64,000 bases of DNA, taken from contig NZ_JAATWC010000002.1 in NCBI RefSeq assembly GCF_012979235.1, positions 62,001-126,000 on the forward strand, given 5' to 3'. The position numbers and the translations under genes are program-made. Below the pieces are notes generated by a model that saw nothing but the letters and a program-made list of their open reading frames with translations, had not been told where the DNA came from and made no database searches. Each line of letters starts with the position of its first letter. Position 1 is the first letter of the stretch. This stretch comes from Dissulfurirhabdus thermomarina (GTDB lineage: Bacteria > Desulfobacterota > Dissulfuribacteria > Dissulfuribacterales > Dissulfurirhabdaceae). Of the stretch, positions 24,735-33,017 are shown piece after piece.

Positions 24735-26177
24735 CTACCTCCCCGCCGTCGGGGCCGCTTTGGTGCCCGAGCCTTCGTGCACCCTGCCGGCGTCCCCCCC
24801 GGCCCCGGGCGGGGCGGCCTCGTGCTTGGTGCCCGAGCCGCCGTGCATGTGCCCGGGAGCGGGGCCGCCGCCCTCGGGGTTCATCATGCTGGGCCGGGCC
24901 TGGATCTGGAGGGCGCTGTCGATCTTGAAGTTGCCGTTGGTGACCACCCGCTCGCCGGGGTGGAGGCCCTCCCGGACCACGTAGAATTCGCCGGCCCGGG
25001 GGCCGAGGACCACCTCGCGCCCCTCGAAGACGCCCGGCCGGCCGGGAACGGCCACGTAGACCACGGCGCGCTTGCCGGTGAGGAGGGGGGCCGAGGCCGG
25101 GATCACCACCGGAGGGGCGGCCCCGGCCCCCGGCCCGGGGAGCCGGGCCCGGACCACGGCGTGGACCAGCATCCCGGGGCGGAGGCGGCCCCCGGGGTTG
25201 GGGGCCTCCACCCGGAGCCGGACGGTGCGGGTCTGCTCGTCCAGGTAGGGGTCCACGAAGGTGACGGTGCCGTGGAAGCGCTCGCCGGGGCGCGCCTCCA
25301 CCCGGAACTCCACGTCCTGGCCCAGGTGGACCCAGGCCAGGTCCTTCTCGTAGGCGTCGAGCCGGATCCAGACCCGGGAGAGATCCGCGATGGTGTAGAT
25401 GGGGGTCCCGGTCTTCACGTACAGGCCTTCCACGGCGTTCTTGTGGATGACCACCCCGCCCAGGGGCGCGAGGATGGTGACGTGGTCCGAGGCCGCCCCG
25501 CGCCGCTCGATCTCCCGGACCTGCCCGGGGGTGAGCCCCCAGAGCCGGAGCTTTTCCCGGACGGCCTCGAGGTTCCGGCGGGCGTCCTCCCGGAGGCGGG
25601 CGTTGCGCCCGGGCGGCGTGGAGCGGTAGGTCTCGAGGGCCTGGAGCAGCTCCTCCTGGGCGGAGAGGAGTTCCGGGCTGTAGAGGCCGACCATGGGCTG
25701 GCCCCGTTGGACGGTGGTGCCGGTGAAGTCCACGTAGAGGCGGTCGATCCGCCCGGCGACCCACGAGGCGATGGTGGCGAGCCGGGTCTCGTCGTAGGCG
25801 ATCTTTCCGAAGAGGCGGATCTCCACGTCCACGGGGCGGCGCTCCACCGGTGCGGTCTGGATCTCGGCCAGTTTCACGGCCTCCGGCGAGAGCCGGATTT
25901 GGCGGGGGCCGAGGGGGGCCTCTTTTTCCGGCGCGGGCCGGAGGGGGATGAGGTCCATGCCGCAGATGGGGCATTTCCCGGGTGCCGGGAGCCGGATCTG
26001 GGGGTGCATGGCGCAGGTCCATATGGTCCCGGCGGCCGGTGCGGCGGTCGGGGCCGGCGTGGCGGGCCCGGGGGTCCGGCCGCCCATGGCGAGCCCGATC
26101 AGGAAGGCGGCGACCAGGGCGGCCGAGAGAAGGAGGCGCCGGTCGGAGAGGCGGCGCAGGCTAGGGGAGAGGCGCAT
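24735..26177 (-). CDS. cusB: RND periplasmic adaptor with heavy-metal-binding domain (CusB-like)
   Basis: 480 residues. A membrane anchor or signal helix (about 15-32) is followed by a heavy-metal-binding domain, residues 51-79, with Cys55, Cys69 and Cys72 in TCAMHPQIR ... GKCPICGMDL. Then come barrel-sandwich and hairpin segments (VAGRIDRLYVDFTGTTVQRGQPM, an alpha hairpin near 170-230, APLGGVVIHKNAVEGLYVKTGTPIYTIADLS) and the membrane-proximal domain. The C-terminus (about 445-480) is His/Gly-rich, with the unit HxGSGTK occurring twice, probably a recent duplication and maybe an extra metal-binding tail. It links the CusA pump to the outer-membrane channel. Its start overlaps the end of the channel gene by 17 bases. 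Confidence 0.93.
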   Translation of the reverse strand: MRLSPSLRRLSDRRLLLSAALVAAFLIGLAMGGRTPGPATPAPTAAPAAGTIWTCAMHPQIRLPAPGKCPICGMDLIPLRPAPEKEAPLGPRQIRLSPEAVKLAEIQTAPVERRPVDVEIRLFGKIAYDETRLATIASWVAGRIDRLYVDFTGTTVQRGQPMVGLYSPELLSAQEELLQALETYRSTPPGRNARLREDARRNLEAVREKLRLWGLTPGQVREIERRGAASDHVTILAPLGGVVIHKNAVEGLYVKTGTPIYTIADLSRVWIRLDAYEKDLAWVHLGQDVEFRVEARPGERFHGTVTFVDPYLDEQTRTVRLRVEAPNPGGRLRPGMLVHAVVRARLPGPGAGAAPPVVIPASAPLLTGKRAVVYVAVPGRPGVFEGREVVLGPRAGEFYVVREGLHPGERVVTNGNFKIDSALQIQARPSMMNPEGGGPAPGHMHGGSGTKHEAAPPGAGGDAGRVHEGSGTKAAPTAGR

Positions 26178-27540
26178 GGGGACCTCCGGTGGCGGGGCGC
26201 CCGGTCTCGCCGCCGGGCGTTCTTTCGGGGCGGGGGCGGCTCGGGCCCCCGGCGAGCATCTCGATGGCCGCGGCGCTTACGGCCCGGTCGGCCCGGGCGC
26301 GGGCCAGGGCCAGCTCGAATTCGAGCAGGGTCCGCTGGGCCTCCACGAGGTCGAGGAAGTCCGCCTTCCCGGCGGTGAAGGCCCGCTCCGTGGCCCGGAC
26401 CGATTCCTGGGCCTTGCGGACCAGGCTGTCGCCGTAGAGGCGCACCTTCCGCTCCGCGTCGTCGTAGCGGAAGAGGAGTCGGTCGAGGTCGGCCGCCAGC
26501 CGGTATTCCGCGTCGTGCCGCTCGGCCAGGGCGGCGCGGCGCCCGGCCTCGGCCTCGCGTTCCGCGGCCCGGTAGGTGCCGAACCAGATGGGGAGATTCA
26601 CCGTGATCCGGCCCATCACGGGGTCTTTCCCACTGTCCGGGACGCCCGTGGCCAGGGCGCCGTCGGTCTGGACGTAGTCCACGCCCAGGGTGAAGTCGGG
26701 CCGGGCGAGCTTTCGGGCGAGTTCCACCCCGGCCTCGGCCCGGGCGGCCCGGTGGGCGAGGGCAAGGAGCTCGGGGTTGGCGGAGAGGACCCGTTGCCGG
26801 AGATGCTCCCGGGGCGGCGGGGGCGGGAGGTCCGGGATCTCGGCCGCCGCCGGCAGCGGCGCGTCCGCAGGCCGGCCGAGGGCGCTGTTCAGGAGGGCGG
26901 CGGCCGGGGTGAGCATGTCCCGGAGGGAGCGCACGCGGTCGTCCAGGCGTTCCCGTTCCACCTGGGCCTTGATGAGAGCGGCGTGCGAGCCGGTTCCGGC
27001 GCGGAGCCGGGTCCGGATGACCCCCTCCCACGTTTCGAGGAGCCCGGCGCTGGCCTCGGTGATCGCCACGGCCCGCCGGAGGTAGGCGAACTCGGTGTAG
27101 GCCTCCCGGACCCGGTACGCGACCCGCAGGCGGACGGCCTCGAGTCGCTGGCGGGCCGCCTCGGCCGCCTCGGCCGCCATCCGGGCCCGGAGGCCGAGCT
27201 TGCCGAACCAGGGAAACGTCTGGGAGAGGCCGAACCGCTGCCGCTGGGGGCCCACCCGGGTCTCCACCTCCTGGAAGTAGTAACCGTAGGTGAAGCGCGG
27301 GTCCGGGAGGCTCGCGGCCTGGGGGACACGGGCGCGGGCCGCCTCCCAGGCCGCCCGGGCCGCCCGGAGGCCGGGGTTGTGGCGCTCGGCGTAGGCGAGC
27401 ATCTGGTCGAGGCCGGCGTCGGCGGGGAGCTCGGCGCCCGCGGCCGGCGGGGCCGAAGGGGACGGGGCGGCCAGCGGGCGGCAGACCGGGAGCAGGGAGA
27501 AGAGGAGGAGGATGCCGAGGGTGCGGATCAGGAGCGGCAT
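26161..27540 (-). CDS. TolC/CusC-family outer-membrane efflux protein
   Basis: 459 residues: signal peptide MPLLIRTLGILLLFSLLP..., then the duplicated outer-membrane efflux protein helices. The family pattern N-P-x-L-x-A-x-x-A (NPGLRAARAAWEAA near residue 50) recurs in the second half (NPELLALAHRAARAEAGVELAR near 255). Long coiled coil helices with few strands fit the TolC channel. The open frame runs to 27711, but ATG 27540 starts the signal peptide. First gene of the tolC-cusB-cusA operon; the MITE-like copy C and a low-information leader lie immediately upstream, so the promoter may be inside or next to that repeat. Confidence 0.9.
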   Translation of the reverse strand: MPLLIRTLGILLLFSLLPVCRPLAAPSPSAPPAAGAELPADAGLDQMLAYAERHNPGLRAARAAWEAARARVPQAASLPDPRFTYGYYFQEVETRVGPQRQRFGLSQTFPWFGKLGLRARMAAEAAEAARQRLEAVRLRVAYRVREAYTEFAYLRRAVAITEASAGLLETWEGVIRTRLRAGTGSHAALIKAQVERERLDDRVRSLRDMLTPAAALLNSALGRPADAPLPAAAEIPDLPPPPPREHLRQRVLSANPELLALAHRAARAEAGVELARKLARPDFTLGVDYVQTDGALATGVPDSGKDPVMGRITVNLPIWFGTYRAAEREAEAGRRAALAERHDAEYRLAADLDRLLFRYDDAERKVRLYGDSLVRKAQESVRATERAFTAGKADFLDLVEAQRTLLEFELALARARADRAVSAAAIEMLAGGPSRPRPERTPGGETGRPATGGPHAPLP

Positions 27541-27583
27541 GGGGGCCGGGGGCCTTTCCCTTGGAAGGATGCGGATGCTATGC

Positions 27584-27706
27584 TGATGGCGTCGCGGGAA
27601 TCGCCAAGCGGAACGCTCGGCGCGGTGCTTCCCATCGCATTTCAAGTACGCCTCGTTCCTCGTGGTGGTCGCGCCTTGTCCTTGGCGATGCCCGCTTGGC
27701 CATCCA
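27584..27706 (+). repeat. MITE-like repeat, copy C (diverged)
   Basis: Begins TGATGGCGTCGC, the same terminal 12-mer as the inverted form of copy B at 31639, and ends GGCCATCCA. Between the ends it shares scattered blocks with copy B read in the opposite sense (GTGCTTC, AAGTACGCCTCGTTCCTCG-like, GCGCCTTG, TTGGCGAT) but is about 30 bases shorter. An internal inverted pair ATCGCCAAG / CTTGGCGAT is present. It fills most of the divergent gap between the efflux operon and the DUF547 gene, so promoters of either may lie in it; a TATAAT hexamer follows at 27722-27727. Confidence 0.5.
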
Positions 27707-27805
27707 CTCAATTTGCGAGTCTATAATTTATACAGGATGGATGGTGAGTTTCCTAGGGATCGGGGTCGGCCGCGGGCGGATCGGCCCGCACGAAGGGGGT
27801 GGGCC

Positions 27806-28570
27806 ATGAAGATCGTCCTCTTGTCACCGCTGTTCCTGGTGCTCTGGGCCGCCGCCCCGGCGGCCGCCGGGGCCGACTTCGACCACTCGGCCTTCGATGC
27901 CGCCTTGAAGGCCCACGTGGACGCGGAGGGCCTCGTGGACTACGCCGGCATGGCGCGCGACCCTCGGTTCCGGGCCTACCTGGCCGCTCTGGAGGGGGCC
28001 GACCCGGAACGCCTCGACCGGGCCGGGCGGCTCGCCTTCTGGATCAACGCCTACAACGCGGTGACCATCGACAAGGTCATCCGGAAGCGCCCCCGGAAGA
28101 GCGTCCGCGAGACCCTGGTGCCCGGGGTCTGGATCTCCACGCGGTTCTTCACCACGAGGGACCACGTGGTGGCCGGGCGGCGGCTCAGCCAGGACGATAT
28201 CGAGCACCGGATCCTGCGGCCCGTCTTCCGGGATCCCCGGGTGCACTTCGCCCTGATCTGCGCCTCCATGGGGTGTCCGAAGATGCCTCGGGCGGCCTAC
28301 ACCGCCGCGGACGTGGACCGGCGGCTCGACGAGGAGGTCCGCCGCTACCTCGCCTCCGGCCGCGGCCTTCGCGTGGACCGGCGCCGGAACGTCCTCTACG
28401 TCTCCCGCATCTTCGAGTGGTTCGAGGAAGACTTCGGTGGGCCGAGCGGGGTCGTCGCCTTTCTCCGGAAGTACGCCCCGGCCGAGGCCCGGGCCTTTCT
28501 CGAGGGCAGTCCCCGCATCGATTACCTTCCCTACGACTGGTCGTTGAACGCCCAGGCCCCGCTCCGGTGA
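27806..28570 (+). CDS. DUF547 protein, exported
   Basis: 254 residues: a signal peptide (MKIVLLSPLFLVLWAAAPAAAG), then a DUF547 domain with its marks: LVDYAGMARDPRF, LAFWINAYNAVTIDKVI (about 77-93), VHFALICASMGCPKM (about 148-162) and FEWFEEDFGG near 210. The domain resembles a papain-like/transglutaminase-type fold in some analyses, with the conserved Cys in CASMGCP; activity is unproven. The longer open frame begins at 27662, but ATG 27806 has GAAGGGGGTGGG before it and begins the signal peptide. It is convergent with the DHH-family gene, 9 bases away. Confidence 0.88.
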   Translation: MKIVLLSPLFLVLWAAAPAAAGADFDHSAFDAALKAHVDAEGLVDYAGMARDPRFRAYLAALEGADPERLDRAGRLAFWINAYNAVTIDKVIRKRPRKSVRETLVPGVWISTRFFTTRDHVVAGRRLSQDDIEHRILRPVFRDPRVHFALICASMGCPKMPRAAYTAADVDRRLDEEVRRYLASGRGLRVDRRRNVLYVSRIFEWFEEDFGGPSGVVAFLRKYAPAEARAFLEGSPRIDYLPYDWSLNAQAPLR

Positions 28571-28579
28571 GGCCGGGGG

Positions 28580-29554
28580 CTAGGCGGCGGGGCCGAAGGC
28601 GGCCCGGAACCGGTCCAGGAAGGCCGAGAGCCGGTCGGCGGGGAGCCGGTTGATCCCCGCCGCGGCGGCCCTGCCGCCGCCGGTGGGAAACTGGCGGCAC
28701 AGGGCGTCCGCCCCCTTCCGGCGGGCCAGGGGCGCCCGGACGCTCACCACGAAGGCGCCGTCTCCCGTGTCGGTGAGCACCGCGTGGGCCCGGCCCGGGG
28801 CGGCGGCTGCGAGCCGGTTGGCGAAGTCTCCCGAGACGCGGCGTGCCCAGGCGGCGTCGGGCAGGACGTAGACCGCCCCCCACTCCTCGGACAGGACCGG
28901 GGCCGCGGACGCGGCCTTCCGGAGGTCCGCCTCCCGGGCCTCCCGGAGCCGGGCCACCAGGTCGAAGGCCGCCAGGAAGTCCGAGGGGCTCCGGTGGCCT
29001 TCCATGCGTTCCAGGAGTGTCTCGGGGCGGAAGTGGAGGTCTGCGGGGTCGCGCCCGTAGGCGTTGTAGTTCAGGAGCTCCCCCAGGAGCCGCAGGCGCT
29101 CCAGCTCGGCCGCTTCCAGCCCCAGTCCGCGCCCCATGGCGTCGGCCACGTCGTGGAGGTTGTCCCCGTAGGCCCCCACCAGGGCCCATTCGGTGAAGGG
29201 GCCGCCGAGGTGGCGGTCCACGATGAGGCTGGTGTTGGTGGTGGGGGAAGGGTCGATGTGGGTGACGAGGTTGGGGTGATCCGGGATCTCGCCGGCGTAG
29301 TGGTGATCGAAGTATTCCACCCGGCAGCCGTTGGCGAGGAGATCCAGGAGGGCCGGCCGGTTCTTGTCCAGGGAGACGTCCAGGACAAGGACCTCCGCCC
29401 GGGTGAGGCCTCGGAGCCGTTCGAGGAGGGCGATGTCGCGCTTGACGCCGGTGACCGGAACGGTCTTCCGGGGCCGGCGGAAGAGGCGGAGCTGGTGGAG
29501 CGCGCAGATGCCGTCGGCGTCGCCGTTGAAGACTTCGTAGAGGGGCGGTTCCAC
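28580..29554 (-). CDS. DHH-family phosphoesterase
   Basis: 324 residues. Motif I NGDADGICAL (9-18), motif II VLDVSLD, motif III the name-giving YFDHHYAGEIPDH, and motif IV GAYGDNLHDVADAMG indicate the Mn-dependent DHH catalytic domain. The DHHA1-like C-terminus ends with PTGGGRAAAAGIN (about 291-303), which binds the substrate phosphate. Relatives cleave pAp, c-di-AMP breakdown products or nano-RNA; the exact substrate cannot be read from sequence. It stands alone: the upstream Spy-like gene is on the same strand but a perfect hairpin lies between. Confidence 0.87.
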   Translation of the reverse strand: MEPPLYEVFNGDADGICALHQLRLFRRPRKTVPVTGVKRDIALLERLRGLTRAEVLVLDVSLDKNRPALLDLLANGCRVEYFDHHYAGEIPDHPNLVTHIDPSPTTNTSLIVDRHLGGPFTEWALVGAYGDNLHDVADAMGRGLGLEAAELERLRLLGELLNYNAYGRDPADLHFRPETLLERMEGHRSPSDFLAAFDLVARLREAREADLRKAASAAPVLSEEWGAVYVLPDAAWARRVSGDFANRLAAAAPGRAHAVLTDTGDGAFVVSVRAPLARRKGADALCRQFPTGGGRAAAAGINRLPADRLSAFLDRFRAAFGPAA

Positions 29555-29635
29555 TGGCCGGTCCTCCTGCAGGGGGAATCCGCCCCAGGGTACCGGGAGA
29601 CGTCCCCTCGGGTCAAACGGGGGCGCAGACGGAAC

Positions 29636-29663
29636 GGGCCCGCCCGTTTCGACGGGCGGGCCC
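29636..29663 (-). terminator. perfect 12-bp hairpin with TTCG loop (probable terminator)
   Basis: GGGCCCGCCCGT (29636-29647) pairs with 29652-29663 around TTCG. It sits 24 bases after the Spy-like stop on the minus strand. There is no long T run, so it may be a pause/stability hairpin or a weak terminator. Confidence 0.55.
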
Positions 29664-29686
29664 CGGGGGGCTCGGAGGGCCCTTCC

Positions 29687-30349
29687 CTATGGGGTGGGGC
29701 CGTCGTTCATGGGCATGGGCATGGCCCAGGCCGGGCCCATCTCGCGGACCTTGGCCCGCTGCTCGGCCGTCAGGACCTTGCGGGCCTCGGCCGCGGTCTT
29801 GACGGCGGCGACGCGGACATTCGTCTGGAGCCCGGCGATACGCTCGAGGAGCTTTTCCGCCGCCTTCGTGTCCGGAACGTCCTTGGCCATGAGGCGCTGG
29901 AGCCGAATGCGGGCCACCTGGATGTCGGCCCGGGTGCGGGCCGCGGTGGCGGCGAGGTCGTCGGCCAGGTCCTCGAGCCGTTCCTGCTGCTTGTCGTCCA
30001 GGCCGAGGAACCGGGCGCCGGCCAGGTAGCCGCGGATCTCGCGGAAGGCAGCGGCCACGATCCGGCCGCCGCCGCGGTGGCCCCGGCCCATGCCGCATCC
30101 GCAGCCGCCGCCCTTCCAGCAGTTGCCGCCCATGCAGCCGCCCATGCCGGGCCCCATCATCATCCGGCCGCCCATGGGGCCGGGCGCGGCGTTCATCATG
30201 CCCATGCCCATCATGCCGGGTCCGCCGCCAGCCCGGGCGCCGGGGCCCGGCTGGGCCAGGGCCGGTACGGCCGCGAGGGCCAGGAGGGCGAGGAGGGTCA
30301 AGAAGGGGAAGAGGGGGCGTTTGGTCGTAAGGGGGGGACGCTGCTTCAT
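29687..30349 (-). CDS. Spy/CpxP-like periplasmic metal-stress protein, Met/Gly/Cys-rich
   Basis: 220 residues: a signal peptide (about 1-32), then a low-complexity segment (33-95) with many Met, Gly and His and a Cys cluster (GGCMGGNCWKGGGCGCGMG), well suited to bind Cu(I) or similar metals. After it lies an LTxxQ/Spy-like helical domain: LGLDDKQQERLEDLADDL, then LTAEQRAKVREM near 205. Such proteins protect the envelope against metal or protein-folding stress. The context of an RND metal pump 2 kb away, CopA/CopZ elsewhere, and the Met-rich segment favours copper. AAAGGAGA lies 8 to 9 bases before the ATG. Confidence 0.83.
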   Translation of the reverse strand: MKQRPPLTTKRPLFPFLTLLALLALAAVPALAQPGPGARAGGGPGMMGMGMMNAAPGPMGGRMMMGPGMGGCMGGNCWKGGGCGCGMGRGHRGGGRIVAAAFREIRGYLAGARFLGLDDKQQERLEDLADDLAATAARTRADIQVARIRLQRLMAKDVPDTKAAEKLLERIAGLQTNVRVAAVKTAAEARKVLTAEQRAKVREMGPAWAMPMPMNDGPTP

Positions 30350-30865
30350 GGCACATGTCTCCTTTCTCTTTTTTCCCTGTTGGTGGGCCCGCGGAGGGGC
30401 GAGATGGATGCATGGACCCGCATCGTTGCCAGGCGTGGTCCGTCATCGATAGCTGACACTCCACATCGCAAGGGGTGTACCGATCCGGGCCTTGCCATCA
30501 TAACGGACGTTTCATCTAAGGATTATGAATCAGTTCTGGGTGGATCTCACGCCCGGAGCGCGGGGAAGGGGGCGCAAGATTTGCGCCTTCCGGGGCAGGT
30601 TTTGCATGCGGGCCGAGGGGAGCGGCGGGGCGGGCGGCGACACCGGTGGGTTCCCGGAGAGATCCTGGGCAGATTTCCGCGGTGCGCCCGGCCGATGTCG
30701 CCGACGGCCGGCGGTCCACCGTTCCGGCGTTTCGGTATCGCGCAGGCGGGCCTCGGGGACGGCATCCGGGGGTTCCTTCCCGTGTTCGTTGACCCGGCCG
30801 GGGCGTTGTGCTACCGGTAAAACCGGATCATAAAGGCTGGCAGGTCGCCAGAACAAGGAAGGAAT
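30350..30865 (+). other. intergenic region between the Spy-like gene and the phzF remnant
   Basis: 516 bases without a convincing gene. It holds a 7-bp hairpin (GGCGCAA 30571-30577 with TTGCGCC 30581-30587), two AT-richer patches near 30480-30530 where a promoter of the Spy-like gene on the minus strand could lie (CATAAT-type hexamer), and then GC-rich sequence. A 102-codon frame at 30525-30833 is Arg/Gly-rich with no family resemblance and no Shine-Dalgarno and is not called. Confidence 0.5.
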
Positions 30866-31808
30866 ATGAAAATCCCCTTCTTCCAGGTCGACGCATTTTC
30901 GAGTAAAGTATTCGGCAGGGAATTCTGCAGCCGTTTGTATATTAACTTCATGGAAGGAGACGGATCTTCTCCAAAAAACGCTGCTGAAAACAACTTATCT
31001 GAAACAGCGTTTCTCGTTCCGACAGGTCAAGGCAATTATGAGCTGAGATGGTTTACGCCGACAACGGAAATCGACCTTTGCGGGCATGCAACCCTGGCAA
31101 GCGCATTCATCCTTATTCGAACACTACGATCGGGACAAATCCGTCATAAAATTCCAAACAGGAAGTGGGGAATTGCCGGTAGAAAAATCAGAGGGCTTGC
31201 TGTCCATGAATTTTCCGTCCCGGCCGCCTGTTGAAACGTCGTTTCCGGGAAGACTCGCCGAAGCCCTTGGGAGCGTGCCGTGCCATGTCCTGGAATCGAG
31301 GGATCTCCCGGCGGTCTTCGAAGACGAAAAAAAAACGATTCGGGGGATGCGGCCGGACTTCGACAAGATCCAAGTAATAAAGGCTCACTTCGCAGTGATT
31401 GTGACGGCGCCAGGGAAGATGCCGATTTCGTGTCGAGGTTTTCGCGCCAAATGCCGGCATGGATGAAGACCCTGTCACAGGTTGATGGCCTCGTAACAAA
31501 TCTTCTGAATGGATGACTCAGCAAAAATCGCCAACTGCAAGGTGCGGGGATATCGAGGAATGATGGGTGCTTGGGTACGCCGTAATGACGAGAGCATCCG
31601 AAGCAACGCAGCAGCCCGTGGCTTTTTGCGACGCCATCACAGGTTCTGCCCACTCCACTCTAATACCTTGCTGGGCAAAGCGTTTCGGGAAAAACAAGTT
31701 ACACGCATATCAGTTGTCGAGCCGAAAAGGGAACTGGTTTGTGAGGATTTGGGAGAGCGTGTCAGGATTTCCGGAAAAGCAGCTTCATTTGCAAAGAGTG
31801 AAATATAG
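30866..31808 (+). pseudogene. phzF-family isomerase, inactivated by frameshifts and a MITE insertion
   Basis: The PhzF signature can be read through in pieces: FQVDAFSSKVFG, then in another frame GNSAAVCILTSWKETDLLQK (30918 on), then AAENNLSETAFLVP and ELRWFTPTTEIDLCGHATLAS, then FQTGSGELPV ... LSMNFPSRPP, then DADFVSRF, FAPNAGMDEDPVTG (31441 on) and, after a 157-bp insert, GSAHSTLIPCWAKRFGKNKLHAYQ, and finally RELVCEDLGERVRISGKAA. Shifts are needed near 30917, 30980, 31115, 31412, 31438 and 31727. The first two compensate each other. The bases are AT-richer than the flanking genes. The gene is dead. Confidence 0.88.
31483..31639 (+). mobile_element. MITE-like element, copy B (complete, 157 bp)
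   Basis: Starts TGATGGC and ends GCCATCA; the ends form imperfect inverted repeats of about 16 bases (TGATGGCCTCGTAACAA against TGATGGCGTCGCAAAAA). It is flanked by a duplicated CAGGT (31478-31482 and 31640-31644), which extends to TCACAGGT if the last TCA is counted as target. Removing it joins GTCACAGGT to TCTGCC and restores the PhzF residues DEDPVTGSAH exactly. It carries no transposase. Copies A (19076-19163) and C (27584-27706) belong to the same family. Confidence 0.85.
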
Positions 31809-31842
31809 GAGGCTGGTTGTCGTTGCATATTCAGATCTCTTG

Positions 31843-32106
31843 ATGGAAGAAAAAATCGTCGAAATAAATGAAAATAAAATGAAATGGCATTTCGATATTG
31901 GATCTTTGGTGGTTATTGTTGTCACATTTATTTTGTTTGTTTTGGCGCTGATTGTTAAGGGATTTACGCATGATTTATTGATAGAGTCAGCTGTATTTCT
32001 TATTTCTGTAAAATTAATCTTGATGTCATACAAAAACAGCGCAATCGCCGATGAGCTCATGAAAGAAATCAAAGAAATCAGGGACAGGCTGGAGAGCGGG
32101 AGATGA
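31843..32106 (+). CDS. small two-helix membrane protein (87 aa), unknown function
   Basis: 87 residues: a charged N-terminus, two hydrophobic helices (about 20-39 and 47-63) and a charged Lys/Glu C-terminal helix (ELMKEIKEIRDRLESGR). I do not recognise the family. Codon use is AT-rich and clearly different from the rest of the window, like the phzF remnant just before it, so both probably came in together. ATG 31843 has no good Shine-Dalgarno; AGGAGG lies at 31807-31812, too far for this start but in front of no other ATG/GTG in the frame. Confidence 0.6.
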   Translation: MEEKIVEINENKMKWHFDIGSLVVIVVTFILFVLALIVKGFTHDLLIESAVFLISVKLILMSYKNSAIADELMKEIKEIRDRLESGR

Positions 32107-32234
32107 GCACATCTCCCAAGGGTCCTTTGTAGAGAAGCCGCCTCGAGGTCGGGTGCCCCCGGCCGGGGGGCGAAGCACGCCCGTGGATCGGCCTCCGCCC
32201 GCCCTCCTTCGCCCCCGGAGAGGCCCCGGCCGAC

Positions 32235-32263
32235 TTGTGGGCGGTGGCCGCGGCGGCTAAGAT
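32235..32263 (+). promoter_or_regulatory. candidate sigma-70 promoter for the trehalose operon
   Basis: TTGTGG (32235-32240), 17 bases, TAAGAT (32258-32263). It lies in the 229-base GC-rich gap after the small membrane protein, 73 bases before the first gene. Confidence 0.45.
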
Positions 32264-32335
32264 ATTCCAGGCCGTGGGGTGTCCCGGGCGGCCTCTTGGC
32301 CGGCCCCGGGCGTGCCCGAAGAGAGGGACCGCGAG

Positions 32336-33016
32336 TTGGAGAACGAGAACGCACAGGGGCGAAGCCCCTTCCACGTCCGGGACTGCTCCCTGGTGGCCAT
32401 GGCCACGGGGATCCGGGCCCAGAACCTCCGGGAGTTCCGGGACGGGCTCCTCGCCTGCCATCCCGGCAGCATCTACCACCACTTCTGGGGCCGTCTCCTC
32501 CAGCCGCAGTTCGACGAGCCCGAGTACAGCAACGACTTCGCCGCCTGGGTCTTCCACGGCCTCCACGAGAAGGCCCTGGCGGAACGGCTCAGCGTGGTGG
32601 ACCCCCGCGAGTACGACGACATGGAGGCTCTCCGGGACGAGCTGGTGGAGCGGGTGGAACTCCACCTCGAGGAGATGGAGTTCATCCCGTGGGCCCGGGC
32701 CGACCAGCAGTTCCACTTCATGAGGTCGGCCATCGTGGTCTTCGACACTGGTGTCGAGATCCAGGACCCGGCCCAGCTCGCCGACCTGGTGGCGCACATG
32801 TCCCTTGGGAGCGTCTTCTACCACTTCATCGACGCGCGCCGGCGCACCGAGCACCGCTGCGACGACTTCTGCGCCTGGCTCGGCGGCATGAGTGACACGT
32901 ACCCGGAGCTGCGCCGGCGCATCATGACCCTCGATCCCTATTTCTCCTCCCTGAAGGAACTCCGGTTTCGGCTGGCGGAGCTCTTCCGGGAGTACTTCGC
33001 CGGGGGGGAGACCTGA
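32336..33016 (+). CDS. DUF5752 family protein
   Basis: 226 residues from TTG 32336 (AGAGGGA 7-14 bases upstream); a shorter product from ATG 32399 is possible but would cut the conserved start PFHVRDCSLVAMATG. Family marks: AQNLREFRDGLLACHPGSIYHHFWGRLLQPQFDEPEYSNDFA-type block (about 27-70), LAERLSVVDP, EFIPWARADQQFHFMRS, MSLGSVFYHFIDARRRTEHRCDDF. No catalytic motif is evident. DUF5752 genes repeatedly precede trehalose-type glycosyltransferases, as here, where the next gene begins 1 base after its stop. A partner or regulator role in trehalose synthesis is an inference from context. Confidence 0.88.
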   Translation: MENENAQGRSPFHVRDCSLVAMATGIRAQNLREFRDGLLACHPGSIYHHFWGRLLQPQFDEPEYSNDFAAWVFHGLHEKALAERLSVVDPREYDDMEALRDELVERVELHLEEMEFIPWARADQQFHFMRSAIVVFDTGVEIQDPAQLADLVAHMSLGSVFYHFIDARRRTEHRCDDFCAWLGGMSDTYPELRRRIMTLDPYFSSLKELRFRLAELFREYFAGGET

Positions 33017-33017
33017 G

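Noticed and set aside
20673-24928. Very long open frames (over 1100 codons) on both strands over the RND operon
   Set aside because: They are shadows caused by high GC. The translations are low-complexity Gly/Arg/Pro/His runs with no family motif; cusA and cusB in the other frame have full-length family matches.
30525-30833. 102-codon frame before the phzF remnant
   Set aside because: Composition is GC-shadow-like with no domain, no ribosome site, and neighbouring genes do not depend on it.
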